Assembly: GCF_000191045.1 (NCBI RefSeq)
Contig: NC_015185.1
Location: forward strand, 1,060,501 to 1,124,500
Direction of reading: 5' to 3'
Origin: Desulfurobacterium thermolithotrophum DSM 11699
GTDB lineage: Bacteria; Aquificota; Aquificia; Desulfurobacteriales; Desulfurobacteriaceae
DNA length: 64,000 bases
This document shows positions 55,620-63,830 of this stretch, piece after piece (the stretch's first letter is position 1; the number at the start of each line of letters is the position of its first letter). The position numbers were made by a program, and so were the translations under genes. Under the pieces are notes generated by a model. It worked only from the letters and a program-made list of their open reading frames with translations. It was not told where the DNA came from and ran no database searches.

Positions 55620-55687
55620 CGGTGGACACCTCCTTGTGGTATTCAAAGGTTATTGTAGGGTGTCCACCTTCTATCTGAACTTCAACA
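54563..55687 (-). mobile_element. IS481-like insertion sequence, copy 1 (1125 bp)
   Basis: Ends are TGTTCGAGTTCA (54563) and the complement of TGTTGAAGTTCA (55687), 5'-TG...CA-3'. It is flanked by the 5-bp direct repeat CCTAC (54558-54562 and 55688-55692), proving a real insertion. Next to both ends lies GGTGGACACC; a third copy lies between the ribosome-binding site and start of the transposase gene. The right flank is the stop codon of pepP, and the left flank is the tRNA-Gly promoter. Confidence 0.95.
55620..55629 (+). promoter_or_regulatory. GGTGNNCACC palindrome overlapping the transposase ribosome-binding site (copy 1)
   Basis: This 10-bp sequence GGTGGACACC (55621-55630) overlaps the AGGAGG/start interval of the transposase. 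Identical sites lie near both element ends (54581-54590 and, in the other orientation, 55659-55668), suggesting that the transposase binds it and may limit its own translation or transcription. Confidence 0.4.
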
Positions 55688-55688
55688 C

Positions 55689-56714
55689 CTACACGGAAAG
55701 AACAAAACATCCTTCTTTAGTAACAAGACAATCATCTTCTATTCTAACACCACCAAGTTCTGGAATGTAAATTCCGGGTTCAACAGTTACAACCATTCCT
55801 GATTTTAGTATTTCTTCAGACTTAAATGAAAGAGTTGGTGATTCATGAACTTCTATTCCTATACCATGTCCTGTAGAATGAACAAAATAGTCTCCATATC
55901 CTTTTTCTTTTATGTAATTTCTAACTTTAAGATCAACTTCTTTACAACTTTGTCCTGCTTTTAAAGAGTAAATTCCGATTTTTTGAGCTTCTTGAACTAC
56001 ATCGTAAATTTTCTTTATTTCTATGGAAACATTACCTATCAAAAAAGTTCTCGTTATATCTGATACGTAGCCTCTATAAATTGTTCCAAAATCTACAATT
56101 ACAACATCTCCATCTTTTATCTCTTTGTCTGAAGTTTGCCAGTGAGGAATTGCTGCTCCCTTACCGGAAGCAACGATAATAGAAAAAGCTTCTCCTTCTC
56201 CTCCAAATTTAAAAAAGGCAGATATTAGTTCTTTCCTAAATTCCTTTTCGGTTATTCCTGGCTTTAAAAGGTGCAAAACGCTCTTTAAGGAGAGTTCTGC
56301 AATATTTATGGCTCTCGTTATTAGAGAAATTTCTTCACAGCTCTTTACGCTACGAAATTCGTCTAAAAAACTGTTTTTCTCTATAACTTCAAACTTTTCA
56401 GTAAGTTTACGGAAAGTAGAAAGATTTATTCTGTTAGGATCAACTGCTATCTTCTCTATCTTTTCCTCTTTTAGTTTCTTGAAGAATTCTTCCCAATTTT
56501 TCCACTTTATTACTTCAAATTCACGAATCTCTCTTCTTGCCTTTTCAAAATATCTACCATCAGTAAAGAAAAAAAGCTCTCCGTTTGAAGAAACTACGGA
56601 TATTCCAAAAGAAGAACTAAATCGAGTAAGATAGAAATTCTCTGCCTTGTCAACTGTAAGATAAGCGTCAACATTTAAAGATCTAACCTTAGAGATAATT
56701 CTTTCAAAGTCCAT
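55689..56714 (-). CDS. pepP: Xaa-Pro aminopeptidase (M24B)
   Basis: A 341-residue metallopeptidase of the M24 family. Metal ligands: D in VVIVDFGTIYRGYVSD and D in SDITRTF, H in HSTGHGIGIEVHE, E in VVTVEPGIYIPELGGVRIEDD (in part). It removes N-terminal residues ahead of proline. The gene ends 2 bp after the IS481-like element: the stop TAG is inside the CCTAC target duplication, so it remains whole. It follows hslU by 10 bp. Confidence 0.92.
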   Translation of the reverse strand: MDFERIISKVRSLNVDAYLTVDKAENFYLTRFSSSFGISVVSSNGELFFFTDGRYFEKARREIREFEVIKWKNWEEFFKKLKEEKIEKIAVDPNRINLSTFRKLTEKFEVIEKNSFLDEFRSVKSCEEISLITRAINIAELSLKSVLHLLKPGITEKEFRKELISAFFKFGGEGEAFSIIVASGKGAAIPHWQTSDKEIKDGDVVIVDFGTIYRGYVSDITRTFLIGNVSIEIKKIYDVVQEAQKIGIYSLKAGQSCKEVDLKVRNYIKEKGYGDYFVHSTGHGIGIEVHESPTLSFKSEEILKSGMVVTVEPGIYIPELGGVRIEDDCLVTKEGCFVLSV

Positions 56715-56724
56715 TTGCTCTCCA

Positions 56725-58158
56725 CTAAAGGATATATTTTGTAAGGTCTTCGCTTTCTATAATATTCTCTAACTTGTTTCTTACATACTCTCTATCGATA
56801 AGAATCTTTTCTCCTTTCATACTAGGTGCGTTAAAGGAAATTTCTTCTAAAAGTTTTTCAAGAACTGTATGAAGTCTCCTTGCTCCAATATTTTCAGCCT
56901 TTGTGTTTGCTTCTTCAGCAATTCTGGCAATTTCTTCTATTCCGTCTGGAGTAAATTCTATTTCAACTCCTTCTGTTCCAAGAAGAGCTTTGTACTGTTT
57001 TGTAAGAGCATTCTTTGGTTCTGTAAGGATTCTTACAAAATCTTCTTTGGTAAGAGGTTTTAGTTCAACTCTTATAGGAAATCTACCTTGGAGCTCTGGA
57101 AGTAAATCAGAAGGTTTAGCAATATGAAAAGCTCCTGCCGCTATGAAAAGAATATGATCAGTTCTGACAAGACCATACTTTGTCGAAACCTTACTACCTT
57201 CAACTATAGGAAGCAAATCTCTTTGAACTCCTTCTCTTGAAACATCAGGACCTTTTCCTCCACTTTTTGCAGCTACTTTATCTATCTCGTCTATAAAAAC
57301 AATCCCTTGGTTTTCTACTCTGTCTATTGCTTCTCTTACTACTTCATCCATATCTATAAGTTTTTGTGCTTCTTCCTGAGTGAGATAACGAAGCGCTTCT
57401 TTTACCTTCATTTTTCTCATTTTCTTAGGCTTTGGTAAAATGGAAGACAACATATCCTGGAGATTAGCCATATCTCCACCTATTCCTATGACGTTAATAC
57501 CAGGAGTTTCCACAGTAACTGCTATTTCGACAACCTCTTCGTCAAGCTTTCCTTCTTTAAGTAGTTTCTTAATTCTGTTCCTTTCGTCTTTTAATCTACT
57601 CTGTTCTTTTTCTAAATCTTGATTAAGGTTTTTTTGAGGAGAAAAGAAAACATCAAAAAGATTTTGGATTGACTGTTGGGATGTTTGAGGTTCTGGAACC
57701 ATTATCTCTGCAAGCCTATCATAAGCAAGTTCCCTTGCTCTTTCCATAACAGTTTCCATCTTTTCTTCTTTTACCATCGTTACAGCAATTTCTACAAGAT
57801 CTCTAATAATTGACTCAACATCTCTTCCTACATACCCAACTTCTGTAAACTTTGTTGCTTCTACTTTTATAAATGGAGCTCTTACAAGCTTTGCTAACCT
57901 TCTTGCAATTTCTGTTTTACCAACACCTGTAGGACCAATCATTATGATGTTTTTAGGAGCTACTTCATCTCTCATTTCTTCCGGGAGCCTTTGTCTTCTC
58001 CATCTATTCCTTAAAGCTATTGCAACAGCTTTTTTTGCTTCGTGTTGGCCAACTATGTATTTATCTAATTCCTTAACTATTTCTTTTGGAGTAAAAAAGT
58101 TTTCTACTTTTGTTTCTTTTTTTTCTTCATTATTTCCACCAAAAAGTTTTTTAAGCAT
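56725..58158 (-). CDS. hslU: ATP-dependent protease ATPase subunit HslU
   Basis: HslU (ClpY) is the AAA+ unfoldase of HslUV. The 477-residue protein has the Walker [18 protein letters not shown], Walker [11 protein letters not shown], and the HslU-specific I-domain (residues ~115-250). The C-terminal end of HslU is [10 protein letters not shown], where the last residues insert in HslV. It is 16 bp after hslV. Confidence 0.97.
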   Translation of the reverse strand: MLKKLFGGNNEEKKETKVENFFTPKEIVKELDKYIVGQHEAKKAVAIALRNRWRRQRLPEEMRDEVAPKNIIMIGPTGVGKTEIARRLAKLVRAPFIKVEATKFTEVGYVGRDVESIIRDLVEIAVTMVKEEKMETVMERARELAYDRLAEIMVPEPQTSQQSIQNLFDVFFSPQKNLNQDLEKEQSRLKDERNRIKKLLKEGKLDEEVVEIAVTVETPGINVIGIGGDMANLQDMLSSILPKPKKMRKMKVKEALRYLTQEEAQKLIDMDEVVREAIDRVENQGIVFIDEIDKVAAKSGGKGPDVSREGVQRDLLPIVEGSKVSTKYGLVRTDHILFIAAGAFHIAKPSDLLPELQGRFPIRVELKPLTKEDFVRILTEPKNALTKQYKALLGTEGVEIEFTPDGIEEIARIAEEANTKAENIGARRLHTVLEKLLEEISFNAPSMKGEKILIDREYVRNKLENIIESEDLTKYIL

Positions 58159-58174
58159 ACTTCCTCCTTAAGTT

Positions 58175-58708
58175 TTAGTCGAGTTCTTCAACTATTATGT
58201 TTGTATTTGTGTAGACACAGATGTTTCCTGCTATCTCTAGAGACTTTTGTGCAATTTCCTTTGCAGACAAATCAGTATTTTCATAAAGAGCTGTTGCAGC
58301 AGCTTGAGCGTAAGCACCACCAGAGCCTATTGCCATTACAGGAATATCAGGTTCTATGACATCTCCATTACCAGAAATAAGCAAAATTTTTGTTTTATCT
58401 GCAACTAAAAGCATGGCTTCTAGTCTTCTTAAAACTCTATCTGTTCTCCAATCTTTTGCCAGTTCTACTGCCGATTTGAGTAGATTTCCACTATAAGTTT
58501 GGAGTTTATCTTCGAATCTTTCAAGAAGAGCAAAAGCATCTGCAACAGAACCTGCAAATCCAGTAAGTACTCGTCCACCATAAATTTTTCTTACTTTTCT
58601 AGCACCATTTTTAAAAATGGTATTTCCGAGTGTAACCTGTCCATCCCCAGCCATTGCAACTTTTCCATCTCTTAAAACTGCACATATCGTTGTAGCGTGG
58701 AAGTCCAT
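58175..58708 (-). CDS. hslV: ATP-dependent protease peptidase subunit HslV
   Basis: A 177-residue proteasome-type peptidase. After propeptide MDFHA the active Thr is T6 in [24 protein letters not shown] (in part). Length is normal (~175). HslUV degrades misfolded proteins in the cytoplasm. It lies 8 bp after a small membrane-protein gene. Confidence 0.97.
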   Translation of the reverse strand: MDFHATTICAVLRDGKVAMAGDGQVTLGNTIFKNGARKVRKIYGGRVLTGFAGSVADAFALLERFEDKLQTYSGNLLKSAVELAKDWRTDRVLRRLEAMLLVADKTKILLISGNGDVIEPDIPVMAIGSGGAYAQAAATALYENTDLSAKEIAQKSLEIAGNICVYTNTNIIVEELD

Positions 58709-58716
58709 CTTTCCTC

Positions 58717-58968
58717 CTAGTTAGTGATAGCTAACTGTTTTCTTCTGATTTTTGCTCCTGCATATTGCCCGAAAATAGCTATTAGAATAAGGAAAGGAGC
58801 AAATTTCCAAGGTATCCTAAGCGCGATTCTTAGAGCAACGATAAAAGGGATTGGAGTATGAACATAGACAAACCAAAGAAAAGAAAATTTTTTTACTCCT
58901 TCTCTTAGCCAACCAAAAGGAATATTTATTAGAAAAGTAACTAACATAATGAAAATAATGGATTCCAT
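58717..58968 (-). CDS. Small membrane protein of unknown function
   Basis: An 83-residue, mostly hydrophobic protein with two or three membrane segments (about 2-18, 32-50, 56-72) and the Arg-rich [10 protein letters not shown] tail. It carries the pattern [10 protein letters not shown] and [14 protein letters not shown], a fairly well-conserved-looking layout that I cannot place in a named family. It leads the hslVU-pepP operon, and a candidate promoter precedes it. Confidence 0.7.
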   Translation of the reverse strand: MESIIFIMLVTFLINIPFGWLREGVKKFSFLWFVYVHTPIPFIVALRIALRIPWKFAPFLILIAIFGQYAGAKIRRKQLAITN

Positions 58969-59001
58969 TTCAAGCCTCCATAAAAGTTGAAACGTATGAT
59001 A

Positions 59002-59030
59002 ATTTAATAAGAATTCTTATCGACTGCCAA
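59002..59030 (-). promoter_or_regulatory. Candidate promoter of the hslVU operon
   Basis: On the minus strand TTGGCA (59030-59025), 17 bp, TTAAAT (59007-59002), upstream of the small membrane protein at 58968. The 58969-59093 stretch otherwise holds no visible gene. Confidence 0.5.
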
Positions 59031-59093
59031 GGGTATATAACAGTAGTAGCGGGAAATAAGATATTTAAAGTGTTGAAAAAGCTGGAGAAGACG

Positions 59094-59180
59094 TGGTGCC
59101 CGGGGCGGGAATCGAACCCGCACGGCCTTGCGGCCCTGGGATTTTAAGTCCCATGCGTCTGCCAATTCCGCCACCCGGGC
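59094..59180 (-). tRNA. tRNA-Leu (anticodon UAA)
   Basis: A class II tRNA with a long variable arm. On the minus strand: acceptor GCCCGGG paired with CCCGGGC, anticodon stem TGGGA/TCCCA around CTTAAAA (anticodon TAA), variable arm GGGCCGCAAGGCC, T-arm GCGGG-TTCGATT-CCCGC. The 3' CCA is encoded. It follows tRNA-Phe by 48 bp and has no clear promoter, so it is probably cotranscribed. Confidence 0.96.
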
Positions 59181-59228
59181 AAAAAGGTGGGATTTTTATC
59201 ATTAAATGATTTTTTGTTAATCAGGAAA

Positions 59229-59304
<76 letters not shown>

Positions 59305-59316
59305 AATGCAAGAAGA

Positions 59317-59345
59317 AATATAGACTTTTAAGATTGTTGTGTCAA
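59317..59345 (-). promoter_or_regulatory. Promoter of tRNA-Phe/tRNA-Leu
   Basis: On the minus strand TTGACA (59345-59340), 17 bp spacer, TATATT (59322-59317). Perfect -35. The IS481-like element (copy 2) ends 5 bp upstream of this -35, as in copy 1. Confidence 0.8.
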
Positions 59346-60407
59346 GTATTTGTTCGAGTTCAATACATGGTGGACACCTTGATGACTTCTAATATAGTCC
59401 TCAAACTTCTCAGCGGGAGTCTTGTAATTTAAAGAGTGATGGGGTCTAAGAAAGTTGTAAATCTTTAAATACTCAAAAAGTTTTTTATTCATCTCATCAA
59501 CAGTCGGTTCTGTTCCTTCTATCATCCATAGTTCACTTTCTGTCGTTTGAATAAACCTTTCTACATGCGCATTAGTCTTGGGAGATTTCGGATAACTAAA
59601 GTAGTGTTCTATCCCTTTTCTTTTAAGATATTCGTCTAACTCCCCTAAAAATTCGCTCCCGTTATCCGTTTGAACTTTCTCTATCTTGAAGGGAAGAAAT
59701 TTTTCAAGTTCTTCAAAAAACCTTCTTCCGCTCCTGCTGCTTTTTGTAGAATAAACCTTGGCAAATGCTATTCGGGTGAACTTGTCTATTGCCGTGAACT
59801 GGTAAAAGGTTTTACCGCACCAGTAGAGGTATTTAACGTCCATGAGGATTGTTCCTGGTTTGTCTGCTCTTAGTCCTTTTCTGGTGCGGTTCTTTTTTCC
59901 TTTTTCTTTCTTCCTCTTGTAGGTGGTTTTTATTTTTTTCGTTCTTTCTATTAGTCCGTGTCTTTTGAGAGTTCTGTAAACTGTAGAGGATGATATTTTT
60001 ACATTTAGGTATCTTTCCATGAAGGCTGCTATCTTTTCTTTGCTCCAGGTTGGGAATTTTTCCCTTATTGTGACGATGATGTGTTCTATTTCAGGTTCTG
60101 TTTGGGGTTGTCTTACTTTATGAGGTCTTTTGTTTCTGTCTTGGAGTCCTTCTATCCCGTACTTGTCGTATCTTTTTTTCCACTTGTAGAAGGTTGTTGG
60201 ACTGATGCCAAAGTATCTGCATGTTTTTCTGGCGTTGCCTGTTTTGTGGTAGTACTCTATCCATTTGAGTCTCCTTTTAACGTTTCTGTCTTTTGTTAGG
60301 TCAAGTTTCTTTTTTACTCTTCTTCCTTCTTTCAGGGTTTCTTTGAATGCTGTATTTGTGCTTGATATATGGAGGGATGTTCCTTTGAATCTTTTCAATT
60401 GTTTCAT
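59328..60407 (-). CDS. IS481-like transposase, copy 2
   Basis: A near-identical DDE transposase, 359 residues from ATG 60407 behind AAGGAGG. The catalytic core (after residue ~190) is the same as copy 1 (about 540 bp look identical); differences cluster in the middle (GLIERTKKIKTTYKRKKEKG against GLIERTWKLKSTYKRKKQKG) and at QTEPE/QIEPE, KFPTW/KFLTW and QDRNK/QDRSK. Again the frame leaves the element and stops at 59328-59330, inside the tRNA-Phe promoter spacer, adding about seven foreign residues. Confidence 0.88.
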   Translation of the reverse strand: MKQLKRFKGTSLHISSTNTAFKETLKEGRRVKKKLDLTKDRNVKRRLKWIEYYHKTGNARKTCRYFGISPTTFYKWKKRYDKYGIEGLQDRNKRPHKVRQPQTEPEIEHIIVTIREKFPTWSKEKIAAFMERYLNVKISSSTVYRTLKRHGLIERTKKIKTTYKRKKEKGKKNRTRKGLRADKPGTILMDVKYLYWCGKTFYQFTAIDKFTRIAFAKVYSTKSSRSGRRFFEELEKFLPFKIEKVQTDNGSEFLGELDEYLKRKGIEHYFSYPKSPKTNAHVERFIQTTESELWMIEGTEPTVDEMNKKLFEYLKIYNFLRPHHSLNYKTPAEKFEDYIRSHQGVHHVLNSNKYLTQQS

Positions 60408-60475
60408 CGGTGGACACCTCCTTGTGGTATTCAAAGGTTATTGTAGGGTGTCCACCTTCTGTCTGAACTTCAACA
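59351..60475 (-). mobile_element. IS481-like insertion sequence, copy 2 (1125 bp)
   Basis: The same ends as copy 1: TGTTCGAGTTCA at 59351 and the complement of TGTTGAAGTTCA at 60475, length 1125 bp, with internal GGTGGACACC at both ends and before the start codon. The left flank is GTATT and the right flank GGTGC, so there is no target duplication. This copy may have lost one flank by recombination with another copy or by a deletion. Confidence 0.93.
60409..60418 (+). promoter_or_regulatory. GGTGNNCACC palindrome at the transposase start (copy 2)
   Basis: GGTGGACACC here overlaps the interval between the ribosome-binding site and the ATG, as in copy 1. Copies of it are next to both element ends, consistent with a transposase-binding site. 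Confidence 0.4.
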
Positions 60476-60540
60476 GGTGCTGAGGCACCTGCGGGCTCTC
60501 ATCCCCTCCCTCCGGGAGGGGTCTTCCCGCCCGCAAAAGA
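60476..60540 (-). other. GC-rich, strongly foldable 65-bp segment, possible end of another mobile element
   Basis: Reading the minus strand: GCGGGC (outer arm), then CCCCTCCC-GGA-GGGAGGGG (8-bp hairpin), GCCCGC (outer arm), then GGTGC-CTCA-GCACC, which touches the IS end. It is very GC-rich in an AT-rich genome. In one frame it reads GKTPPGGRG and stop, which resembles the C-terminal coding end of IS200/IS605-type TnpB genes where omega-RNA scaffolds lie. I see no tnpB beside it, so it could be a remnant or a structured RNA. Confidence 0.3.
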
Positions 60541-60552
60541 TAAAAATTTTAG

Positions 60553-60582
60553 CAAATAAAAAAGGGGGCATCTCGCCCCCTG
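60553..60582 (-). terminator. Intrinsic terminator after aclA
   Basis: On the minus strand GGGGGC, a 6-nt loop, GCCCCC-type pairing (60580-60563), followed by TTTTTTATTT. It ends the acl operon, 27 bp past the aclA stop. Confidence 0.9.
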
Positions 60583-60607
60583 AACATATAAACTCATGAA
60601 GCTTTCA

Positions 60608-62458
60608 TTAAGCTTCTTCAGGTCTCTTAACGTCGTAGAGGATATCATCCCATGGATGTCTGTAAAGTGGCATAGCGAGGCGTTTTTCGTCGAGGATATG
60701 TCCGATAAATCCAATAGATCTTCCGAGGACGAAGAATGCGTTGAAAGCTCCAGCGTTGATGAGCTCGTCGATTTCCTCATCTGTGTAACCAAGGTTTCTG
60801 AACATATCTACAAGGAGAACACCGATTGTACCGTCAACGTTGAGGATGAGGTTTTCTTTCTTAGCTGTTGTAACTTTTTCAACTTCAAGAGCGTAGTCAA
60901 GGAGCTCTGTTGATGGGAAGTTCTCTTTTGCGAAGTTCTTGAGGAGCTCAACCCTCTTGTCAGGGTTCTTTGTTGACTTAATTCTGTGTCCGATACCAGG
61001 AATTGGTATCTTCTCAACGTTCTTCATGTAATCAACAAACTCGTAAGGATCCATTCCTTTTTCTTTTGCCATCTTGAAGTACTTGGCAGCACCGTCAATA
61101 GCACCACCAAACCTTGGTCCAATTGTGAGAATACCTGTAGCAAGACAGGACATGAGGTCTTTTCCAGCTCTTGCAGTTACTTTTGCGTTGTGAGCACCGG
61201 AAACTGCAGGACCGTGGTCAGCAACAACCTTGATTACCATATCAATGAACTTTGAAGCCCATGCTGGGAACTTCTTCTTGAACCAGAGGAGACCGATAAC
61301 GTCAGCAATTGAGTAGTCCTTTTCAACAACTTCAGAAATTGGAATGCCACAGTATGTAGCTTCTTCTCCTCTATCGTCGGAAATTGTACAGATGAAGTTT
61401 GTAGGTCTTCTAACTTTTCCAGCCTTAACAGCTTTTGCGTAATCCTCTGGAACTGGTGGAACTTCTGGTTCTTCAATCTCGCCGATTTCACCTTTAGCTT
61501 TCAGGTCTTCGTAAACTTCTCTAATAACTTCTGGGAAGTCGTTGAAAGAGTCTGGAACGATAGCACCAGCTTCCTTGAGAGCTCTATTCTTAGCATCTGC
61601 TGTTTCTCTGTCAGCACCAGCCTTAGCACCGGCGTGACCGAACTGAACTTCTCCACCAAAGTGTTTTGCGATAGTACCAATACACCATGCAATTACAGGC
61701 TTTGTGATAAGTCCTGACTTGATAGCTTCAGCAACTTTGTATTCAAGCTCACCACCAACTTCACCAAGCATTATCATGTACTTAACTTGAGGGTTCTTCT
61801 GGAATCTGATGAGGTGGTCAAGGAAATCTGAACCTGGGAATCTGTCACCACCAATAGCAATACCTTCTACGATACCGTCAGCGTTTCTTGCAATGATGTT
61901 TGAAAGCTCGTTAAAGAGACCTCCAGACCTTGTAACAAGACCACAGGAGCCAGGTCTGTGGAGTTTTGACTTAACAATGTTTTCAATTGTTCCACCAGCG
62001 TTTCCAATTCTGAACGCACCAGCAGCAATCCCACCAACAGTAGCAGGACCAATAATCCACTTTCCAAGCTGCTTGGCTTTATAAGCCATATCTCTTGCAA
62101 GTCTTTCTGGGATACCTTCAGCAGTAATAGCTACTGTTCTAATAGTTGGAATGTTAAGAGCTTCAATTGTTACATTGTAAGCAGTTCTGAAAGACGCAAA
62201 GTTAACTAAAACGTCAGCTTCAGGATGCTTTTCAGCAGCCTCTACAGTGGACTTGTAGATAGGAATCATTATCTCTTGAGTTCCAAAGAAGAACTTCTCA
62301 AACTTTCTGTTTTGAGTAGGAGCAACTATTGCAACGATAGAAGGAGTTCTTCCAACTGTATAGTCGTAGTCAAGCATTCTCTGGATAGCATTTCTGTTTA
62401 GGTTCCAGAAAATAGCCTTTGTATTTCTGTCAAAAAGTACGTAATCAGGTCTGCCCAT
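60608..62458 (-). CDS. aclA: ATP-citrate lyase, alpha (AclA, large) subunit
   Basis: ATP-citrate lyase cleaves citrate with CoA and ATP into acetyl-CoA and oxaloacetate, the key step of the reductive TCA cycle. The 616-residue large subunit has the CoA-binding/succinyl-CoA-synthetase-like part (GPATVGGIAAGAFRIGNAGG), the phospho-His motif VQFGHAGAKAGADRETA and a citrate-synthase-like C-terminal domain (SGAHNAKVTARAGKDLMS, IPGIGHRIKST). It follows aclB by 15 bp. Confidence 0.97.
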   Translation of the reverse strand: MGRPDYVLFDRNTKAIFWNLNRNAIQRMLDYDYTVGRTPSIVAIVAPTQNRKFEKFFFGTQEIMIPIYKSTVEAAEKHPEADVLVNFASFRTAYNVTIEALNIPTIRTVAITAEGIPERLARDMAYKAKQLGKWIIGPATVGGIAAGAFRIGNAGGTIENIVKSKLHRPGSCGLVTRSGGLFNELSNIIARNADGIVEGIAIGGDRFPGSDFLDHLIRFQKNPQVKYMIMLGEVGGELEYKVAEAIKSGLITKPVIAWCIGTIAKHFGGEVQFGHAGAKAGADRETADAKNRALKEAGAIVPDSFNDFPEVIREVYEDLKAKGEIGEIEEPEVPPVPEDYAKAVKAGKVRRPTNFICTISDDRGEEATYCGIPISEVVEKDYSIADVIGLLWFKKKFPAWASKFIDMVIKVVADHGPAVSGAHNAKVTARAGKDLMSCLATGILTIGPRFGGAIDGAAKYFKMAKEKGMDPYEFVDYMKNVEKIPIPGIGHRIKSTKNPDKRVELLKNFAKENFPSTELLDYALEVEKVTTAKKENLILNVDGTIGVLLVDMFRNLGYTDEEIDELINAGAFNAFFVLGRSIGFIGHILDEKRLAMPLYRHPWDDILYDVKRPEEA

Positions 62459-62473
62459 TATCTCTCCTCCGTA

Positions 62474-63775
62474 TTAAGGATTCTCTGTGAGAGCTTTTTT
62501 AACAATTGCTGTAATGTGAGTTTCTGGACCGTAAACCTCTATTGGAAGACCAAGCTCTTCTGCAGCTTTTTTGATTCTTGCAAGACCAACTTCGTAGTTA
62601 GGTCCTCCACGACGTACGTAGATTTTCACTCCAACTTCTTTCATCTTATCAGCATACTCTTTGAAAGCATCAATGATTCCGTCGAATGTCTTAGCAACGT
62701 CTGTGAAGTTAGCAATAGCACCACCGATGATGAGGATCTTTGGTCTTCCTTGAGGATCTTTCTTTCTTGTCATAAGGTCGAGAACAGTCTTAACGTACTC
62801 TCTTGTTTCAGCCCTTGATGGGTTACCGGAGTATTCACCGTAGTTTGCAAGTTCATTAACGTATCCAAGGTCTGCAACAGTGTCTGCGTAAACTACAGAT
62901 GCTCCACCACCAGCAACGAGAGTCCAGATTCTACCTTCTGGGTTAAGAATTGTGAGTTTAAGTGAAGCACCGGACTTTTCGTCCATTTCTTTAATGTACT
63001 TCTCTTCTGGTGTAAGCTCTCCACCAAATCCTGCTGGAAACTCTATCTCACCCCACTTTCTACCAACCAAGAACTGTGCTGTATCGTCAAGTCTTCCTAC
63101 AAAGTCAAGTGGGTAGATTTTATTTCCAACCATAACAAGAGGGTTGATTTCAAGGTATGCAAAGTGCATGTCTTTAAAGAACTTGTAGAGTCTCTTTACA
63201 AAGTCAGCATACTTCTCTTTATCCTTTATTTCTTCAGGTACGTTTTCTTCAATAAGCTTTTCAGCTTCTTCATCTGTTGCGAGAACAGGAATAACAACTT
63301 CTTTTACCTTGTCCCAGTTTTCTTCAACGTCAATTCCACCAAACGCAGACATGAAGATGTGGTCACCATCCTGACCAAGTGTCATAGCAACGTAGTATTC
63401 ATCTTCCTGAGCGTGTGGAACACATGGTTCAATGAGGAAGTGAGTAAGTTTACCTTTCTTTCCTTTTATCTCTACATCTTCTTCCATTTTCTTCTTAATC
63501 CACTCTTTTGCAGCTTCGTAATCAACATCACAAGGCTTTTCTTTCTTAAAGAGGATAAGTCCAAGCTTACCCCTTTTACCAAAGAGCATGTCAGGTTTTG
63601 CAACAAGTGGTAATTCTCTAAGCCATGGATACTCTTCTGGAAGTTTATCTAAGTCTGTTTGTGGCGTTACAAGAACTGATTTAAAGTCGTACTCAAACTC
63701 TGGAGCAAAATACTCGTTCCAGTGCTCTGCAAGGATTCTTTTACCATCGTATTCTCTAATCCCTCTTTGAGCCAT
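62474..63775 (-). CDS. aclB: ATP-citrate lyase, beta (AclB, small) subunit
   Basis: The 433-residue small subunit from ATG 63775 (MAQRGIREYDGKRILAEH), behind a GGAGG site; an upstream frame start at 63865 lacks a site. It is the ATP-grasp/succinyl-CoA synthetase beta-like part. The GGGASVVYADTVADLG, GNPSRAETREYVKTVLDLM and PKILIIGGAIANFTDVA segments match AclB. With AclA it forms the type of ACL found in Chlorobi and Desulfurobacteriaceae. The coordinates continue the aclBA order seen in rTCA organisms. Confidence 0.96.
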   Translation of the reverse strand: MAQRGIREYDGKRILAEHWNEYFAPEFEYDFKSVLVTPQTDLDKLPEEYPWLRELPLVAKPDMLFGKRGKLGLILFKKEKPCDVDYEAAKEWIKKKMEEDVEIKGKKGKLTHFLIEPCVPHAQEDEYYVAMTLGQDGDHIFMSAFGGIDVEENWDKVKEVVIPVLATDEEAEKLIEENVPEEIKDKEKYADFVKRLYKFFKDMHFAYLEINPLVMVGNKIYPLDFVGRLDDTAQFLVGRKWGEIEFPAGFGGELTPEEKYIKEMDEKSGASLKLTILNPEGRIWTLVAGGGASVVYADTVADLGYVNELANYGEYSGNPSRAETREYVKTVLDLMTRKKDPQGRPKILIIGGAIANFTDVAKTFDGIIDAFKEYADKMKEVGVKIYVRRGGPNYEVGLARIKKAAEELGLPIEVYGPETHITAIVKKALTENP

Positions 63776-63794
63776 TAATTGACCTCCTTTAAAG

Positions 63795-63828
63795 TGGTTA
63801 AAGGGGGCAGGAGCCCCCCGTATTTTTG
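63795..63828 (-). terminator. Hairpin between idh and aclB
   Basis: GGGGGC (63803-63808 region) pairs with GCCCCC (63813-63818 region) with a 4-nt loop; on the minus strand it is followed by TTT only, on the plus by ATTTTTG. It lies between idh and aclBA and may act as partial terminator or mRNA stabiliser. Confidence 0.55.
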
Positions 63829-63830
63829 TC

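Noticed and set aside
60499-60792. 97-codon minus-strand open frame overlapping the end of aclA
   Set aside because: Most of it is a shadow of aclA; only its last residues fall in the GC-rich scar. No ribosome-binding site or family match.
60608-61692. Several open frames opposite to or overlapping aclA
   Set aside because: They lie in other frames of a well-supported gene, have low-complexity Ser/Leu content and no start signal.
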